NCBI GenBank assembly: GCA_002104935.1
Contig: MCGT01000021.1
Span: 248,001-312,000 of the forward strand
Source of the DNA: Hesseltinella vesiculosa
Lineage: Eukaryota; Mucoromycota; Mucoromycetes; Mucorales; Cunninghamellaceae
Direction of reading: 5' to 3'
Length of the DNA: 64,000 bases
Below are positions 23,204 through 33,720 of this stretch, piece by piece. Position 1 is the stretch's first letter, and the number at the start of each line of letters is the position of its first letter. Both the position numbers and the translations under genes were made by a program. The notes under the pieces are model-generated. The model was given only the letters and a program-made list of their open reading frames with translations. It was not told the origin of the DNA and did no database searches.

Positions 23204-23456
23204 AATTTTTAGCAGGCAAAGAGAACTAATTCACAGGCAAAATACAGGTCTGATTTGCCCGCAAAGCATTTCCAGTGCACGTGAACCTGATTCTCCAGCC
23301 ACGCAAACCAGACCCCCGACTCCCGCAAACCTGATCTTCTCCACCCGCAAACCTAGTCCCCCCTCACGCAAACCAGATCTCCAGTGCACGCAAAAAAAAA
23401 AAAAAAAAAAAAGCACCTTCATTTATTTTTCTTGAAAAAAAAAAGAGGTGCAGCGA

Positions 23457-23690
23457 CTAGAGCTTCTCCTCCTTGCTCAAACAACGATCAAAAAAGGTTA
23501 GGGAGTGCCGGATCCACCCTTGGCAATCGCTTGGTGTCACGGAGAGAGCAGCCTCGCGGATTCTTGGGGCCAAAGAGTCTTGATTGTCCAAGGGGGACCG
23601 GCGCACACCTGCCTTGATTTTGGCCCAACATTCCAAGATCTTGTCATATCGGAGTTGTATGGTCCTTGGTGAAAATCTTGCTTCTGAGAA
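23457..23690 (-). pseudogene. C-terminal remnant of a DDE transposase (Tc1/IS630-like)
   Basis: The reading LECWAKIKAGVRRSPLDNQD, followed by RIREAALSVTPSDCQGWIRH and FFDRCL before a stop, matches the end of fungal Tc1/IS630-like transposases. There, a Glu just before x-W is the third catalytic acid, and the H-S-x3-F-x2-C-L pattern is common near the C-terminus. Upstream on this strand the reading quickly becomes low complexity because of A/T runs, and the two catalytic Asp blocks are missing. This is therefore a decayed or internally deleted transposase in a non-autonomous copy. Confidence 0.6.
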
Positions 23691-23989
23691 GAGTTGCACC
23701 TTTTTGAGCCAAATGGCAAGTCCACTTGAGACCAAAAAAAAAAATGGCAAGTCGAACGATGTCGAACGCTCCGCTTGCCACCAAATGGCAAGTCACCACC
23801 GACCAAAAAAAAAAAAAGGTAATTGCGACCAAAAAAAAGGCAAGAAGCGTTCGACATCGTTCGACTTGCCATTTTTTTTTTTTTTTTGATTGCAAGCAGA
23901 GCGCTTCCAGAGCGAAGTCGCATCTTCCTAAATTTGTTTGTCTCTCTCAATCTCTTCGAAAATTCGCATGGACATTCAATTTGTATTAG

Positions 23990-24289
23990 AAAAGGGAAGA
24001 GACGAAGAAACGCAGCAGCGACCGCCAACCCAAGAGAAAAGACATTACAACCGATATTCGAAAAAAAAATAAACACGAAGTCCTTCTTGAAGCAATCCAT
24101 AATCAGGGCAAGAAATCAATTGCAAAGATTGCAGCGAAGCATAACGTGCACCGACGAGTTGCACAACGTTGGATGAAGGAGTTGTGCCAGCCCCCTGTCT
24201 GCAGTCCTCCAAAGGCGATTGCCAAGGTTGGATTAGGCACACGCCCACCTTTTATGAACGTTGTTTTGAGCATGGAGGAGATGCTCTAG
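23990..24289 (+). pseudogene. Helix-turn-helix (Psq/Tc1-type) DNA-binding reading inside the element
   Basis: An open frame without its own ATG reads HEVLLEAIHNQGKKSIAKIA, then AKHNVHRRVAQRWMKEL, then a short Pro-rich tail and a stop at 24287-24289. The spacing of Ile/Ala and the H-R-R-V-A-x-x-W pattern is typical of the N-terminal helix-turn-helix that transposases of the Tc1/mariner and pogo groups use to bind their terminal repeats. It points rightwards, away from the DDE remnant, so the two transposase parts are in opposite orientation. This implies rearrangement or a nested element. Confidence 0.5.
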
Positions 24290-24824
24290 ATCCCCCCCCC
24301 CCCTTTGTTTTTTTTACAATAAACGAAGATTCTTTTTTTTTTTTTTAAAAAAAAAAAAAGCGACTTTGCGTGTACTTGAGATCTGGTTTGCGTGGGGTGG
24401 AGATCAGGTTTGCGGGAGTCGGAGGTCTGGTTTGCGTGGCTGGAGAATCAGGTTCACGTGCACTGGAAATGCTTTGCGTGCAAATCAGACCTGGTTTGCG
24501 TGCACTCAAATTTATTTTGCCAGTGAATTGGTTTTCTTTTGCCTGCTAAAATTTCTATCCTGCGCGCCAATCATCACTAAAAATTCTGTATTTTGACAAT
24601 GCGACATAGCGGAATGACTGTAAAAAACATGCAGCTGAAAAAGCACCTCCTTTTTCCCTCCTTTCCCACCTCTTCTTTCGCTCTCTTTTTTTTCTTTTTT
24701 TTTTCTTTCATATCATTAGCCTGTGAGAACGATTTATACATGATTCCTTCCTTGCCTCTGTACTAAGACTTCTTCCACAAACAACACACTTTTTACACCC
24801 TACGCACTTGCTAAGATTTCAGAC

Positions 24825-27800
24825 ATGCTCAAGCAGTTGGAAACTCCTACTGATGCTGAGCTGCGACATGTCTTTGGCGATGACTTTGAACAGCAATGGC
24901 ATCAACAAAAAGTGACAAATTGGCTAAATGATAATGGCTGGTCTCATATTGCGCCCGTGTTTGAAGGCAAGTCAGTACGAACCCCACCAGCGTTTTTATT
25001 TACCGGACCAACGTTTTTCTTGTAGATCATGGTATCGCAGGGAAGAGGTTTTTTCAGATCTCACTTGCAGAATTGGTCAATGTCCTTCCACGACGGATCA
25101 CCACTTATGCTGAAAGACGGAGACTTTTAAACGATATCCGTGTTCTGGGATTGTCCACACGCCAGCATCATTCATATCCAGCGCCTGGCAACGTAAGGCG
25201 TTATTATTATTTTTTTTTCCTGCACCCCCTTGACCCGCTGCCTTTTTTTAATAGATATACATTAATACAGATTTACACCTCTTTCCCTCAGCACACTCCT
25301 CCTCTGACAATGCAAGTCCGTATCTTCCTTCAGCAGACTGTGGCACCCCTACATCCAGCCACCACTTGCCTTTTAGTCAATCCCCATCCACACCCTCCAG
25401 CGCTGCATCGAAACAACATTTATCACATTTGTATGACCATTTCCCAACGTACCATTCTTCCTCGCCAACCTCCTCCTCATCCCTGTCGCCTTCCCCGTCA
25501 TCGTCTGATTACATCAACACCAATTTCCGCCCTTTGCCTGCCCATCATCGTCAATCTCCTACCAAATCCTATTCCCCAAAAGCTGCATTTGCCAAATTTA
25601 GAAATGCCTTCCTGCATCGTCATGACAGCGGTCGTGATGCATCTATTCAGCACCCAGTCTGTCTTCAGAGCCAACTTACCAACTCTGGAATGACCTATAC
25701 TCCTGCAGAGACGTCCTCTAATAACGATGCCGATGATTTTATACCCACAGCCTCAGGATGCTCCTTGTCCACATTGTCTGCGCCTGAAAACTCGCTCAAA
25801 CTTTGGCCCCGTCACAGTCCAACCTCTCCTTCAGAAGCACCAGTGACAACAAAAGTCGCCGTAAGTGCAATGGCCTAGTATGAAACGACAAACCTTGACC
25901 TCTTTTCTTTTAAAAAAATAATCCCAGCGCATTCAAATTACCGGAGATAGAGATACCTGGTATAGCCTCAATGTACCAGAGCTGACCCATGCTTACCAAC
26001 TTAAGAATTTAATTCTCAAAAGAATGAATTTGTCTGGCAATGGTGACGACTACTTTTATTTCCATGAAAATGGACAATACCCAGGCAAGTGTCTCTACAA
26101 AAAAAAATAGTATATAACTCACCGGGATTCTTTAGATTCTCCATTGGATGACCCTTCTATTTTGCACCTTTGCTCACTCGCAGATAAATCAGCAACACAG
26201 CGCATCTTGATCACTGCCAAATACGACACCTTGTATTCACCCTCACATAGCCTTTTGTACAACCAGAGTCAGCATGCATTATCAACCCCTGAACTTGGTC
26301 ACTCGCCTTCCGAAAAATCTCATACCAGGTAAAACTTCCTCTTCCACTCTTGCCTCTTTCTTATAGGCTCACCTTTCACTCCTTTCAAAAAAAAAAAAAA
26401 AAAAGCCTCCTTCTGGACCCCAGCCAAACCAGATCAAAATGGAGCCGCTTTCGACCATTACACCGCCAGCCGTTTAAAAAGAAAGAAGCCCACCCGATTA
26501 TCGGAATTCAACTGTCTGACCCACCTACTGCCGTCTTCCCCTTTCCTGTCGATCATTCCACAAACGACAATGCTGGCTGCTGGGCTGTCGCTCCAAAACT
26601 CATTCAATCCTGCTCTTCTCCAAAAAACCCAGACAGCACAGCCATGGTCCATCCTCTAGAGAAGTTACCTACCGACGGGCAGCCTCTTTCACCCTTGACG
26701 CCCCAGTCTTCCGCCCCTGACTCAGCATTCCATCTACGCAGAACTCTACCCAAGAGGATGTCTGTCGATTACTGGGGTGACCGCCCACCAACTGAAATTG
26801 TGCTGCAGAACATGGAAAAATACTTTGATGACCACGACTTGGACAAGGAAGTCGTTGTGACAGCTGCACCTCTGCCCGCTCTGGGTGGCAACACCTCCAG
26901 CTCATCCTATTCGGCTGAGGCTGGCCTACCATCCATCCCATCATCTGCGACCCGGACACCTCAAACCATGCCTCGAAAGGGATTAAGACGCCATGTCAAA
27001 TCGATTCGTGTGGCCGCCAGAGAAGCCAGCAAAAAGTACTTTGTCAAAAGTCCACTGCAACGGGATAGCCAGCTCCTTTCTGTCAACAGTGACCACCAGT
27101 ATACTCATCGGCTGATGGTCCGACGAAAGTCAACAAAGATGTGGGACCAGACCGTCGTCGAAGTCAAGCCAGAACAACGGCAACGCACTCCCGCCAGCCC
27201 CTTGCATCTTACCATATCCACATCAGCAGACGCCACTGCCTCTGCAGAGGAACCGCCAGTGCAATGGATTCGTGGGAAGCTCATTGGAAAAGGCTCCTTT
27301 GGTCGGGTGTACCTGGCCTTTAACGTGGTTTCCGGTGACATGATTGCCGTCAAACAAGTCGACATCCCAAATTCTCGGTGTAGAGATGATCGGCAGCATG
27401 ACATGGTCGATGCATTGTACAGGGAAATCGCTATGCTTCGTGATCTCGACCATGAAAATATCGTACAATACTTAGGCTATGGAGTAGACGAACAGGAACA
27501 TATCATCAATATCTTTTTGGAATATGTCAGCGGTGGTAATGTCGCGAACCGCCTTGCTCTTCATGGCGGCTTTGACGAGCCCGTTGTCCGCCACTTTACG
27601 CGCCAAATTTGTCAAGGATTAGCCTACCTGCACCATCGGCATATACTCCATCGCGATATCAAGGCTGCCAACATACTTGTGGAAGCGGATGGCGTCTGCA
27701 AAATCTCCGATTTTGGACTCTCCAAGAAAAATGACTACGACGAAGCCTATGATCAAAACTCGCGCATGTCTCTCCGTGGCTCCATTTACTGGTAATCTCC

Positions 27801-28304
27801 CTCATACGAAAACCGCAACCGATGATGTATGCTAATCACTTTGCATGCTCTTTCTCTTGCAGGATGGCACCCGAGGTTGTAAAGAACGAGCCGTACAGCG
27901 CCAAGGTCGATATTTGGAGCTTAGGATGCACTGTACTTGAAATGTTTACTGGCCAACGACCATGGATCTCTTTCAGCCAAATCGCCGCCCTGTATAATGT
28001 AAGAATAACCACCGATCATCATCTTGTAACTCTTCCCTTCCTTCTAGCTCGGTCACTCCAACGCACCTGATATCCCTGATACCATCTCTGACTTTGGAAG
28101 AGATTTTATAACAAAATGTTTCAATACGTATGTGGCCACAACAAGGCGAGACAAAAAAAAAAAAAAAAACTAACCAACCGTTCCTCTTCTTCCTATAGAG
28201 ATCCAAACTTGAGGCCCACGGCAATGGAATTGCTATCTCACCCATTTTGTGCGGAAGACCCTGGTTTCAATTTCGAAGAATATGTTGTCAACGACAAAGT
28301 TTAA
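24825..28304 (+). CDS. BCK1: MAP kinase kinase kinase, BCK1/Mkh1-type (cell wall integrity)
   Basis: Nine or ten exons from ATG 24825. The N-terminus (ELRHVFGDDFEQQWHQQ; VTNWLNDNGWSHIAPVFE) is a SAM-like domain. A Ser-rich linker follows, then a RA-like segment (RIQITGDRDTWYSLNVPEL), then PPTEIVLQNMEKYFDDHDLD, a stretch characteristic of fungal Bck1. The kinase domain has GKGSFGRVY, AVKQVD, HRDIKAANI, DFGLSKK, an APE motif (MAPEVV) and VDIWSLGCTVLEM. Known role: top kinase of the Pkc1-activated cell wall integrity cascade. Introns 1 (24967-25025) and 4 (26085-26135) begin GCAAGT instead of GT. The stop at 28302 ends a reading with the conserved subdomain XI Arg (DPNLRPTA). Confidence 0.88.
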
Positions 28305-28576
28305 TAAAGCTACAGTACAAATGAGCCAAGGGCCGCCTCTCTCCCACCTCTTAGTCTCCCTGTCTTTCGAGAACTCTGTAACCCACGTCTGCCACATCCT
28401 ACTTTGATATCATTATGTCAAGCTACCCGTCATGCCAGCGCTCAGTCCTAAGAGACAAACTTTCATTTATTGACGAAGCTTACCAAGGTATAGGACCGAA
28501 CTGACATGACCCCAGTATTGCTGGAGTGTGCTAGCCACAGGCATGGAAGAAGCGATCTATAAACTGGAAAGATGGC

Positions 28577-29029
28577 TCATTCACTGTCATCGTCCGATGG
28601 TATCGCTGGATTCTGTTTTTTCAATTGCATCAAGGCCGACAATGCCTGTTGCTTGTAACCTGCCGGGCTGCTCGAAGCTCCCAACAACTGCCGCTCCTTT
28701 GTTCGGGTTTCTCCTCTTGCTTTCTCGGGACCATGGCGCTCGGGAGGGTAAATTCGAAGATACTGTTCAAACAATTTATCTGTGATGGTTTGCCGTAATT
28801 TCACACCGGTGTGTGCACTGAGGTCAGCGATGATCGTAGGCGATGTCGGCTTCGTCGTGTGTGATGGCTGCCGTAATCGTTTGGGAGCTGGCTTTGTTGA
28901 TGGTGCTTCACGTTTTCGGGACGTTGGAGTGGATGTTGTAGCATGCGAATAAATACATCGTGATGGATGATCGCAATGTGGAAGAGTAGGGCAAGGCACG
29001 CGTTTGAAAAGCCCAAGACTCGGAAACAT
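28577..29029 (-). CDS. Rex3-like N-terminal protein without an exonuclease domain
   Basis: Single exon of 150 residues from ATG 29029. The start MFPSLGLFKRVPCPTLPHC, with D-H-P-S-R-C-I-Y-S-H after it, is the characteristic opening of fungal RNA exonuclease 3 and REXO1 relatives, including a C-x5-C-x5-C-x3-H zinc site. A basic linker and a helical stretch (KLRQTITDKLFEQYLRIYPP) follow, then AGYKQQALSALMQLKKQN, which in Rex3 leads into the DEDD exonuclease. Here it stops after an acidic tail (DDDSE). No exonuclease exon is visible downstream to 28305. It is either a truncated paralogue or a short regulatory homologue. Confidence 0.55.
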   Translation of the reverse strand: MFPSLGLFKRVPCPTLPHCDHPSRCIYSHATTSTPTSRKREAPSTKPAPKRLRQPSHTTKPTSPTIIADLSAHTGVKLRQTITDKLFEQYLRIYPPERHGPEKARGETRTKERQLLGASSSPAGYKQQALSALMQLKKQNPAIPSDDDSE

Positions 29030-29255
29030 ACAGAAAAGGAAGGCAAACTTGCTCCCTCTTTCTTTTCTTATTTTTTTTTTGATGCCTCACGGTCGGACTT
29101 TGTGTGGTCTGATCAAAACAAGGAGGTTTGAAAACCCATTTTCGACCCCTTTGCAACCCAAGCTGCAAACACCAAGGAGTGAATTATAAAATGATGAGAA
29201 ATCAGCCTCATCCTCCCTTTTTCTCTTCTTCTTCAAAAGTTTACATCGATTACTG

Positions 29256-29636
29256 ATGCACTCCCAGTCCATTCTTTTTATTTTTATGATGTTCCTCTTG
29301 GCAGTGACGTGCCACCCATTGGACCCACGCGGTAAAAAGGAAAAGGGAAAATCAAGAAAAGGCGATGGCACCTATTATGACGTTGGCCTCGGTTCCTGCG
29401 GCATCCAAAATTCTGATACCGAAATGGTTGTTGCCCTCAGCAAAGCCTTGATGTCAGAAGGTGCCTACTGCGGCAAAAAAGTCAAGCTATCCACGAAAAA
29501 AGGCACAGTCGTTGCCACAGTCGTTGACACTTGTCCAGGCTGTGACGAAAATTCGGTGGATCTCTCCACCGCTGCATTCAAAAAATTGGGTCAGCTCAGC
29601 ACTGGCCGGTTGAAACTTGACTGGTCATTTCTGTAG
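29256..29636 (+). CDS. Secreted RlpA/barwin-like double-psi beta-barrel protein 1
   Basis: Single exon of 126 residues. A signal peptide (MHSQSILFIFMMFLLAVTC) and a short Lys/Gly-rich spacer precede the barrel: GDGTYYDVGLGSCGIQNSDT, then CGKKVKL, VVDTCPGCDENSVDLS and a final LDWSFL. The GTYY start, the paired Cys and the D-x-C-x2-C block followed by D-L-S are hallmarks of expansin-, barwin- and RlpA-like domains. Many fungi secrete such proteins during growth or host contact; no enzyme activity can be claimed. A second member lies at 59966. Confidence 0.78.
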   Translation: MHSQSILFIFMMFLLAVTCHPLDPRGKKEKGKSRKGDGTYYDVGLGSCGIQNSDTEMVVALSKALMSEGAYCGKKVKLSTKKGTVVATVVDTCPGCDENSVDLSTAAFKKLGQLSTGRLKLDWSFL

Positions 29637-30312
29637 CATTGCTACGCTTTGTAAAAGTAATTTTATTTTGCTATTTCTGGTAGGTACTTTCATGCATATT
29701 AAATAAATAAACGCTAGAACTGCAACGAATTAAGGTGTGATTGATGTCTGGGCCCAAGTCAGACTTTTTCGTTTTTGCCGCGCTTTTCCTCACCCTTTTT
29801 TTTCTTTCAGCCATGGAGTCACTACATGCCTAGAACTACTCTGAAATCTACTTTAACACAGAATACAGAGGCTCCTCAATGATTGATATGCAATCAGCTT
29901 GTAAACAAGAGGGTAGAACACGAGCAGAAGCTCATGCTTGTGAAACTGAGGTTGATAATGGCTCCTCTCTTTCGGCTGAATGAGCCTCGGGTTCAGCCCA
30001 ACTTTTCTCGCTGCCTTTAACTCATAAATCAAGTGCTATCGAGAGATTTCAAAATAAAAAAAAGATCCATCACTTGATGATATGCATTGTCTCTGTCCCA
30101 AGTTTACAGGCGTCACATGCACACCACACTGTGCCATCTGCTCGCGAGGAGAACGGGTGATATTTTACGATGGAATCGACGGTCTGCAACCATCTGCCGT
30201 TCGAACAGACGGCTTTTGGATAGAATCAATCAGTGATCATTCCCCTCCATAGTAGTTTATTCATGAGTCTCCTGAGCGGAACAATGAGATGAATAAACGG
30301 CATCCTAAAAGT
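29637..30312. other. Intergenic, no supported gene
   Basis: About 680 bases between two convergent genes. A short inverted pair lies near 29920-29990. No coding sequence, tRNA or repeat-family copy was seen. Confidence 0.4.
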
Positions 30313-31148
30313 TCAGCAGTATGAAAATTCAAAAATCGGGCCACCAAGCTCTGATATTTCGGGAATGGTGCAATGCAAATCAAAGGCTTTGGAGAGAATA
30401 ATCTTGTAGATTTTTTGAACATTGATCGAGTGCGCTGTAGAACAGAAGATCAATGGGGCATACATTGCCCTTGCAAATCTTCGTGCCTGCAAGGTGATCT
30501 CTTCTTGGTCAGCATATGACAGCTGGCAAAATTCGTCGTACTTGGTGCCCACTAAAATAGGGATGGCCGTCTTGTTTAGCCCTCGACCTTGCCTATACCA
30601 CTCCTTGATGTTATTCAGAGTCGATTTACGAGACAGGTCAAATGTAAAAAGCAGAGCCACAGCATCGCTACAAACCAACGGCAGCATGCTGACAAATTCC
30701 TTCTCGCCTAGGCAGTTCAAATCGAACGTCAAGTGGGGAATCACGCATCGTCTATGGGCTCACTCTTACTGTTACGTACCACCAAGATCCCATATACTGA
30801 ATGTGATTTCTGTATTTTTGATAACAACCGTTTTTTCCATAAAATTGACGCCTATGGAGCCATCGGTTGTAGGTGAAAAAGCCTTGTGAGTGATTGTTTT
30901 TTTCATAGTAGGGCTTGAATACCGAGTGTTTGAATATATTCTGTATCAAATTCACCCTCAACGTATTTGACCATAAGGCTCGTTTTTCCGATCTGAGCAT
31001 CACCAATAATTCCTGTTTTAACAACGACACTAAGCAAGTTTGTTTGTAAATACACATGATCAAGTGGGAAAGTCGTTCTTTACCTCTGTCCTGCGGGTTG
31101 AGTTGTGTCCATATCATTTTGAGTGATTGCGCATCTGTTTTGCTCCAT
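30313..31148 (-). CDS. SPG1: Ras-like GTPase Spg1/Tem1 (septation initiation / mitotic exit)
   Basis: Four exons from ATG 31148 to the stop at 30313. The G1 loop is [20 protein letters not shown], switch I follows with a Thr in YIQTLG, switch II has FSIWDLGG with Gly instead of the Ras Ala-Gly pattern, G4 is in LVGTKYD, and G5 is [18 protein letters not shown]-x-E-F and TKYD are diagnostic of the Spg1/Tem1 group, not of Rab or Rho proteins. Known role: molecular switch at the spindle pole body that triggers septation (fission yeast) or mitotic exit (budding yeast). There is no C-terminal prenylation Cys box, as expected for this group; the protein ends FEFSYC. Confidence 0.87.
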
Positions 31149-31715
31149 GGTTTTCTAAAATAAAAGTCAACAAAAAAAAAATAAGAGCAAAAGAGAGCGC
31201 AAAAGGAAGTCTTGAAAAAACAAAGAAATATTAATACGAGCCCCTGAGTCATGCACTTCGCCCAAGCAAATGCATCGCCGTTCAAAATGAGAAACTCGCC
31301 ATATTACATTTATCACTCTTCACCAACTTCTCCATGACGTGTCTTTAACATACCTCTACCTTATGCTATTTTTCGTGATTCTTAATCCATGAGCCCTTGA
31401 CTTGCTGACTGATCCGTCGTTTCCACAAAACCGATTTTACAATCTCAAAAATGCAATCCCGTCCACATGGTGGAAGAGAACTTGGTCACGTGCTTATATT
31501 TATTGTCCACTGTTTTTTTTTTTTTGTTCCTTTTTTCACTTTGCTTTTTCTCTGCTTTGTGCGTTCCCTATTATCGTTTATAAACTAGTGCACTTTGATA
31601 ATATCCTCAGTCTACTGTTTGCTTCTATTACAGCTTCCGTCACACCTTGTTACACCAACTTAGTTCCAAACTCCTTGAGCTGCACTTGATTTCTTGGTGT
31701 CCTTGCTGATCTCTC
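31149..31715. other. Intergenic, divergent promoter region of SPG1 and the F-box gene
   Basis: About 570 bases between divergent genes. It contains a T-run at 31511-31524, a pyrimidine-rich leader before 31716, and nothing that looks coding. Confidence 0.45.
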
Positions 31716-33536
31716 ATGGTCAAACGCAAGCTTGAAACAACTGGCGTGACACGCCGGATAACCCGATCCATGACCAGCTTTGCTGCTATACCTCCTGGCA
31801 TGTCCCCATCGCAAGCTGATGATGAAGTTGCCATTGACAAAAAACCAAGGATCAAACGTGTCAAGATCATGGAGCCAGACATTGACATGGCCGAAGGATC
31901 TTCTGACGACATGCCAGCCTGTGCTGTGATATCTGTAGGACTATGGCGTAAAGTCTTTGAATTTATGGACATTCCCGATCTTCTTCACTTGCCTATGGTG
32001 TGTCGCAAATTTTACCATGCCACTGCGCATCTCCCGATCTGGAAAGAGATTCTTCGGTTGCATCATTTACCTACCGCAAAACTTGTCACCCCCATGTCAC
32101 GTGTCATGAAATTCCAACGCACACACGGACTATGCGTAGAATGCTGGCAAGGCGGTTCACCCACTGGATCATCAGCTGTTGTCAAGATGTACTTTAAAGA
32201 AGAACTCAACAAACGACCCCTCTATCTCTGTCTGTCGTGCCGTCGCAATCACCTTTTTGAAGAATCAGAAGCTGTCTGGGAAGAGCTTGACCTCTCCACA
32301 ACCATCACATTCACTCGCATCCAGACTCAACTCCATGTCAACCCGGACCACTATGGCCTCGCCTACACTACGGCTCGCAACCCCATCAATGCAGCATATC
32401 CTTCGATGCGACTATTTGACACGGAGGATGTCAAGGCTTTGGTGCGCAACATCCATGGCGGTTTCTGCGGGCTTCAAGCCGCGATCAAGAAATCTGAACG
32501 GACAAAGGAGGTGATTTCCGCTAAAAAGCGACGTGCACTCATTAGCCAGCAAATCGATCTGGTAGAAACCTCACGCGAATCTCAAGCCCTTGTTGAACTC
32601 TCACAAGCACGAAAAGCACTGGCCCAAGCTCAAAAAGCACTGAACCAAGCAAAGATAGCGCTGGATAATGCCAAAACGGAGCGAGACGAAGCCCAGGCTG
32701 CAATGGACCAAGCTCGAGCCGTTGTGCTGCTGTTATCACCAAGAGTATCACCGCCGTCCTCTCCCGCATCCGCATCGCAATTGTCAATGTCAACCTTGTC
32801 CTCAAAATTCGTCACCCTTGCAATTGATCCTTCTACATCGTCACCACCGCAGCAGTCTCTTCTGCCAGAACCTGATTTCTCTGCCTTGGGACCTGTGTCA
32901 CCCATGCGTAACTTTGCCTCTACTTCTGCCCACCATTTCACGTCTGGCAATACCCTGGGACCTCTCTCGTCGTTGCATAGCGTCATTTCGTCTCTATCAA
33001 CCCCTTCCATTATCGCCGATTCACCAGTACGCACCACTGCATCTGATTCAACTACTTCTGCAGTCATCTCCGAGAACCGAAGTGTCGACGATCCATGGCG
33101 TAGCCTTGTCAACTCTATTGCATCAAGCCCTGAGCCAGCAACCTCCGGTGCAACCATGCCAGTCCTTCCTGAGAAGCGAATCTATGATGATCCATGGCGC
33201 AGCCTTGTCAATTCATTGTCTCCAACCCCTGCACCACGATTGTGTGATTCACAAGCGCATTCCCCTGCCTCAGCAAACGCTTCTGTTTCGTTCCATTCCC
33301 CAGGCTTCAAGCTATCACCAACTCACGCACATGTATCCGCAACGAACGATGGTTTACTAGCTGTCCACAGCTCCAACGACTCGCCAGCTTCTACCCTTGC
33401 CTTCGCAGCTCCAAGCCCAAGCGCCCGCGCCAGTACATTTGGCACAATATCTACCTTTAATGAAGGCCCTTCGAATTCCGATTCTCCCAATTATGTTGAT
33501 TCTATTTCCATCCTCTTGTCTTACTTTTTCCCTTAA
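31716..33536 (+). CDS. F-box protein with zinc ribbon-like Cys pairs, coiled coil and Ser/Pro tail
   Basis: Single exon of 606 residues from ATG 31716, unusual among the intron-rich genes here. A basic, NLS-like start (KKPRIKRVK) leads to an F-box at about 70-115 (LWRKVFEFMDIPDLLHLPMV). Two C-x2-C pairs (CVEC at 140, CLSC at 172) about 30 residues apart may hold zinc. A long Ala/Gln/Lys-rich coiled coil spans roughly 265-345 (ARKALAQAQKALNQAKIALD). The tail is Ser/Thr/Pro rich and repeats DDPWRSLVNS twice, about 35 residues apart. Known role of F-box proteins: substrate receptors of SCF ubiquitin ligases. The target is unknown. Confidence 0.75.
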   Translation: MVKRKLETTGVTRRITRSMTSFAAIPPGMSPSQADDEVAIDKKPRIKRVKIMEPDIDMAEGSSDDMPACAVISVGLWRKVFEFMDIPDLLHLPMVCRKFYHATAHLPIWKEILRLHHLPTAKLVTPMSRVMKFQRTHGLCVECWQGGSPTGSSAVVKMYFKEELNKRPLYLCLSCRRNHLFEESEAVWEELDLSTTITFTRIQTQLHVNPDHYGLAYTTARNPINAAYPSMRLFDTEDVKALVRNIHGGFCGLQAAIKKSERTKEVISAKKRRALISQQIDLVETSRESQALVELSQARKALAQAQKALNQAKIALDNAKTERDEAQAAMDQARAVVLLLSPRVSPPSSPASASQLSMSTLSSKFVTLAIDPSTSSPPQQSLLPEPDFSALGPVSPMRNFASTSAHHFTSGNTLGPLSSLHSVISSLSTPSIIADSPVRTTASDSTTSAVISENRSVDDPWRSLVNSIASSPEPATSGATMPVLPEKRIYDDPWRSLVNSLSPTPAPRLCDSQAHSPASANASVSFHSPGFKLSPTHAHVSATNDGLLAVHSSNDSPASTLAFAAPSPSARASTFGTISTFNEGPSNSDSPNYVDSISILLSYFFP

Positions 33537-33720
33537 GCCTATCATTCCCATACTCTCTGTATTCTCTAGCTATTTACCTTGATTCTCTGCCGCAATTCCT
33601 TAGTAATTTAGTGCATGTCATGTTTTTTTTCATATCTTATATATCAATCATTACCTCCCTTGTGGGAAATGTACATGGTCCCCAATTAGGAATAAAAAAA
33701 AATTCAAATATCCTCACAGT

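Larger units (their letters stand above)
23163..24592. mobile_element. Tc1/mariner (IS630)-like element with ~230-bp terminal inverted repeats
   Basis: The left end (ACAGTATTTTTTGTGATGAT, 23165 onwards) is repeated in reverse at the right end (ATCATCACTAAAAATTCTGT, 24573-24592), and similarity continues inwards for about 230 bp through GCGCGCAGGAT and a series of short subterminal repeats of the form CGCAAACC with small spacers. A TA precedes the right terminus, in keeping with the TA target of the Tc1/mariner superfamily; on the left the match is TA then CA, so the exact end is uncertain. Inside are a transposase C-terminus on the minus strand and a helix-turn-helix reading on the plus strand. 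A 37-bp inverted repeat (23741-23783 with 23838-23877) forms an internal hairpin. Confidence 0.75.

Noticed and set aside
23187..23435. Arg/Pro/Ser-rich open frame at the left end of the mariner-like element
   Set aside because: It is a translation of the subterminal CGCAAACC repeats, not a protein.
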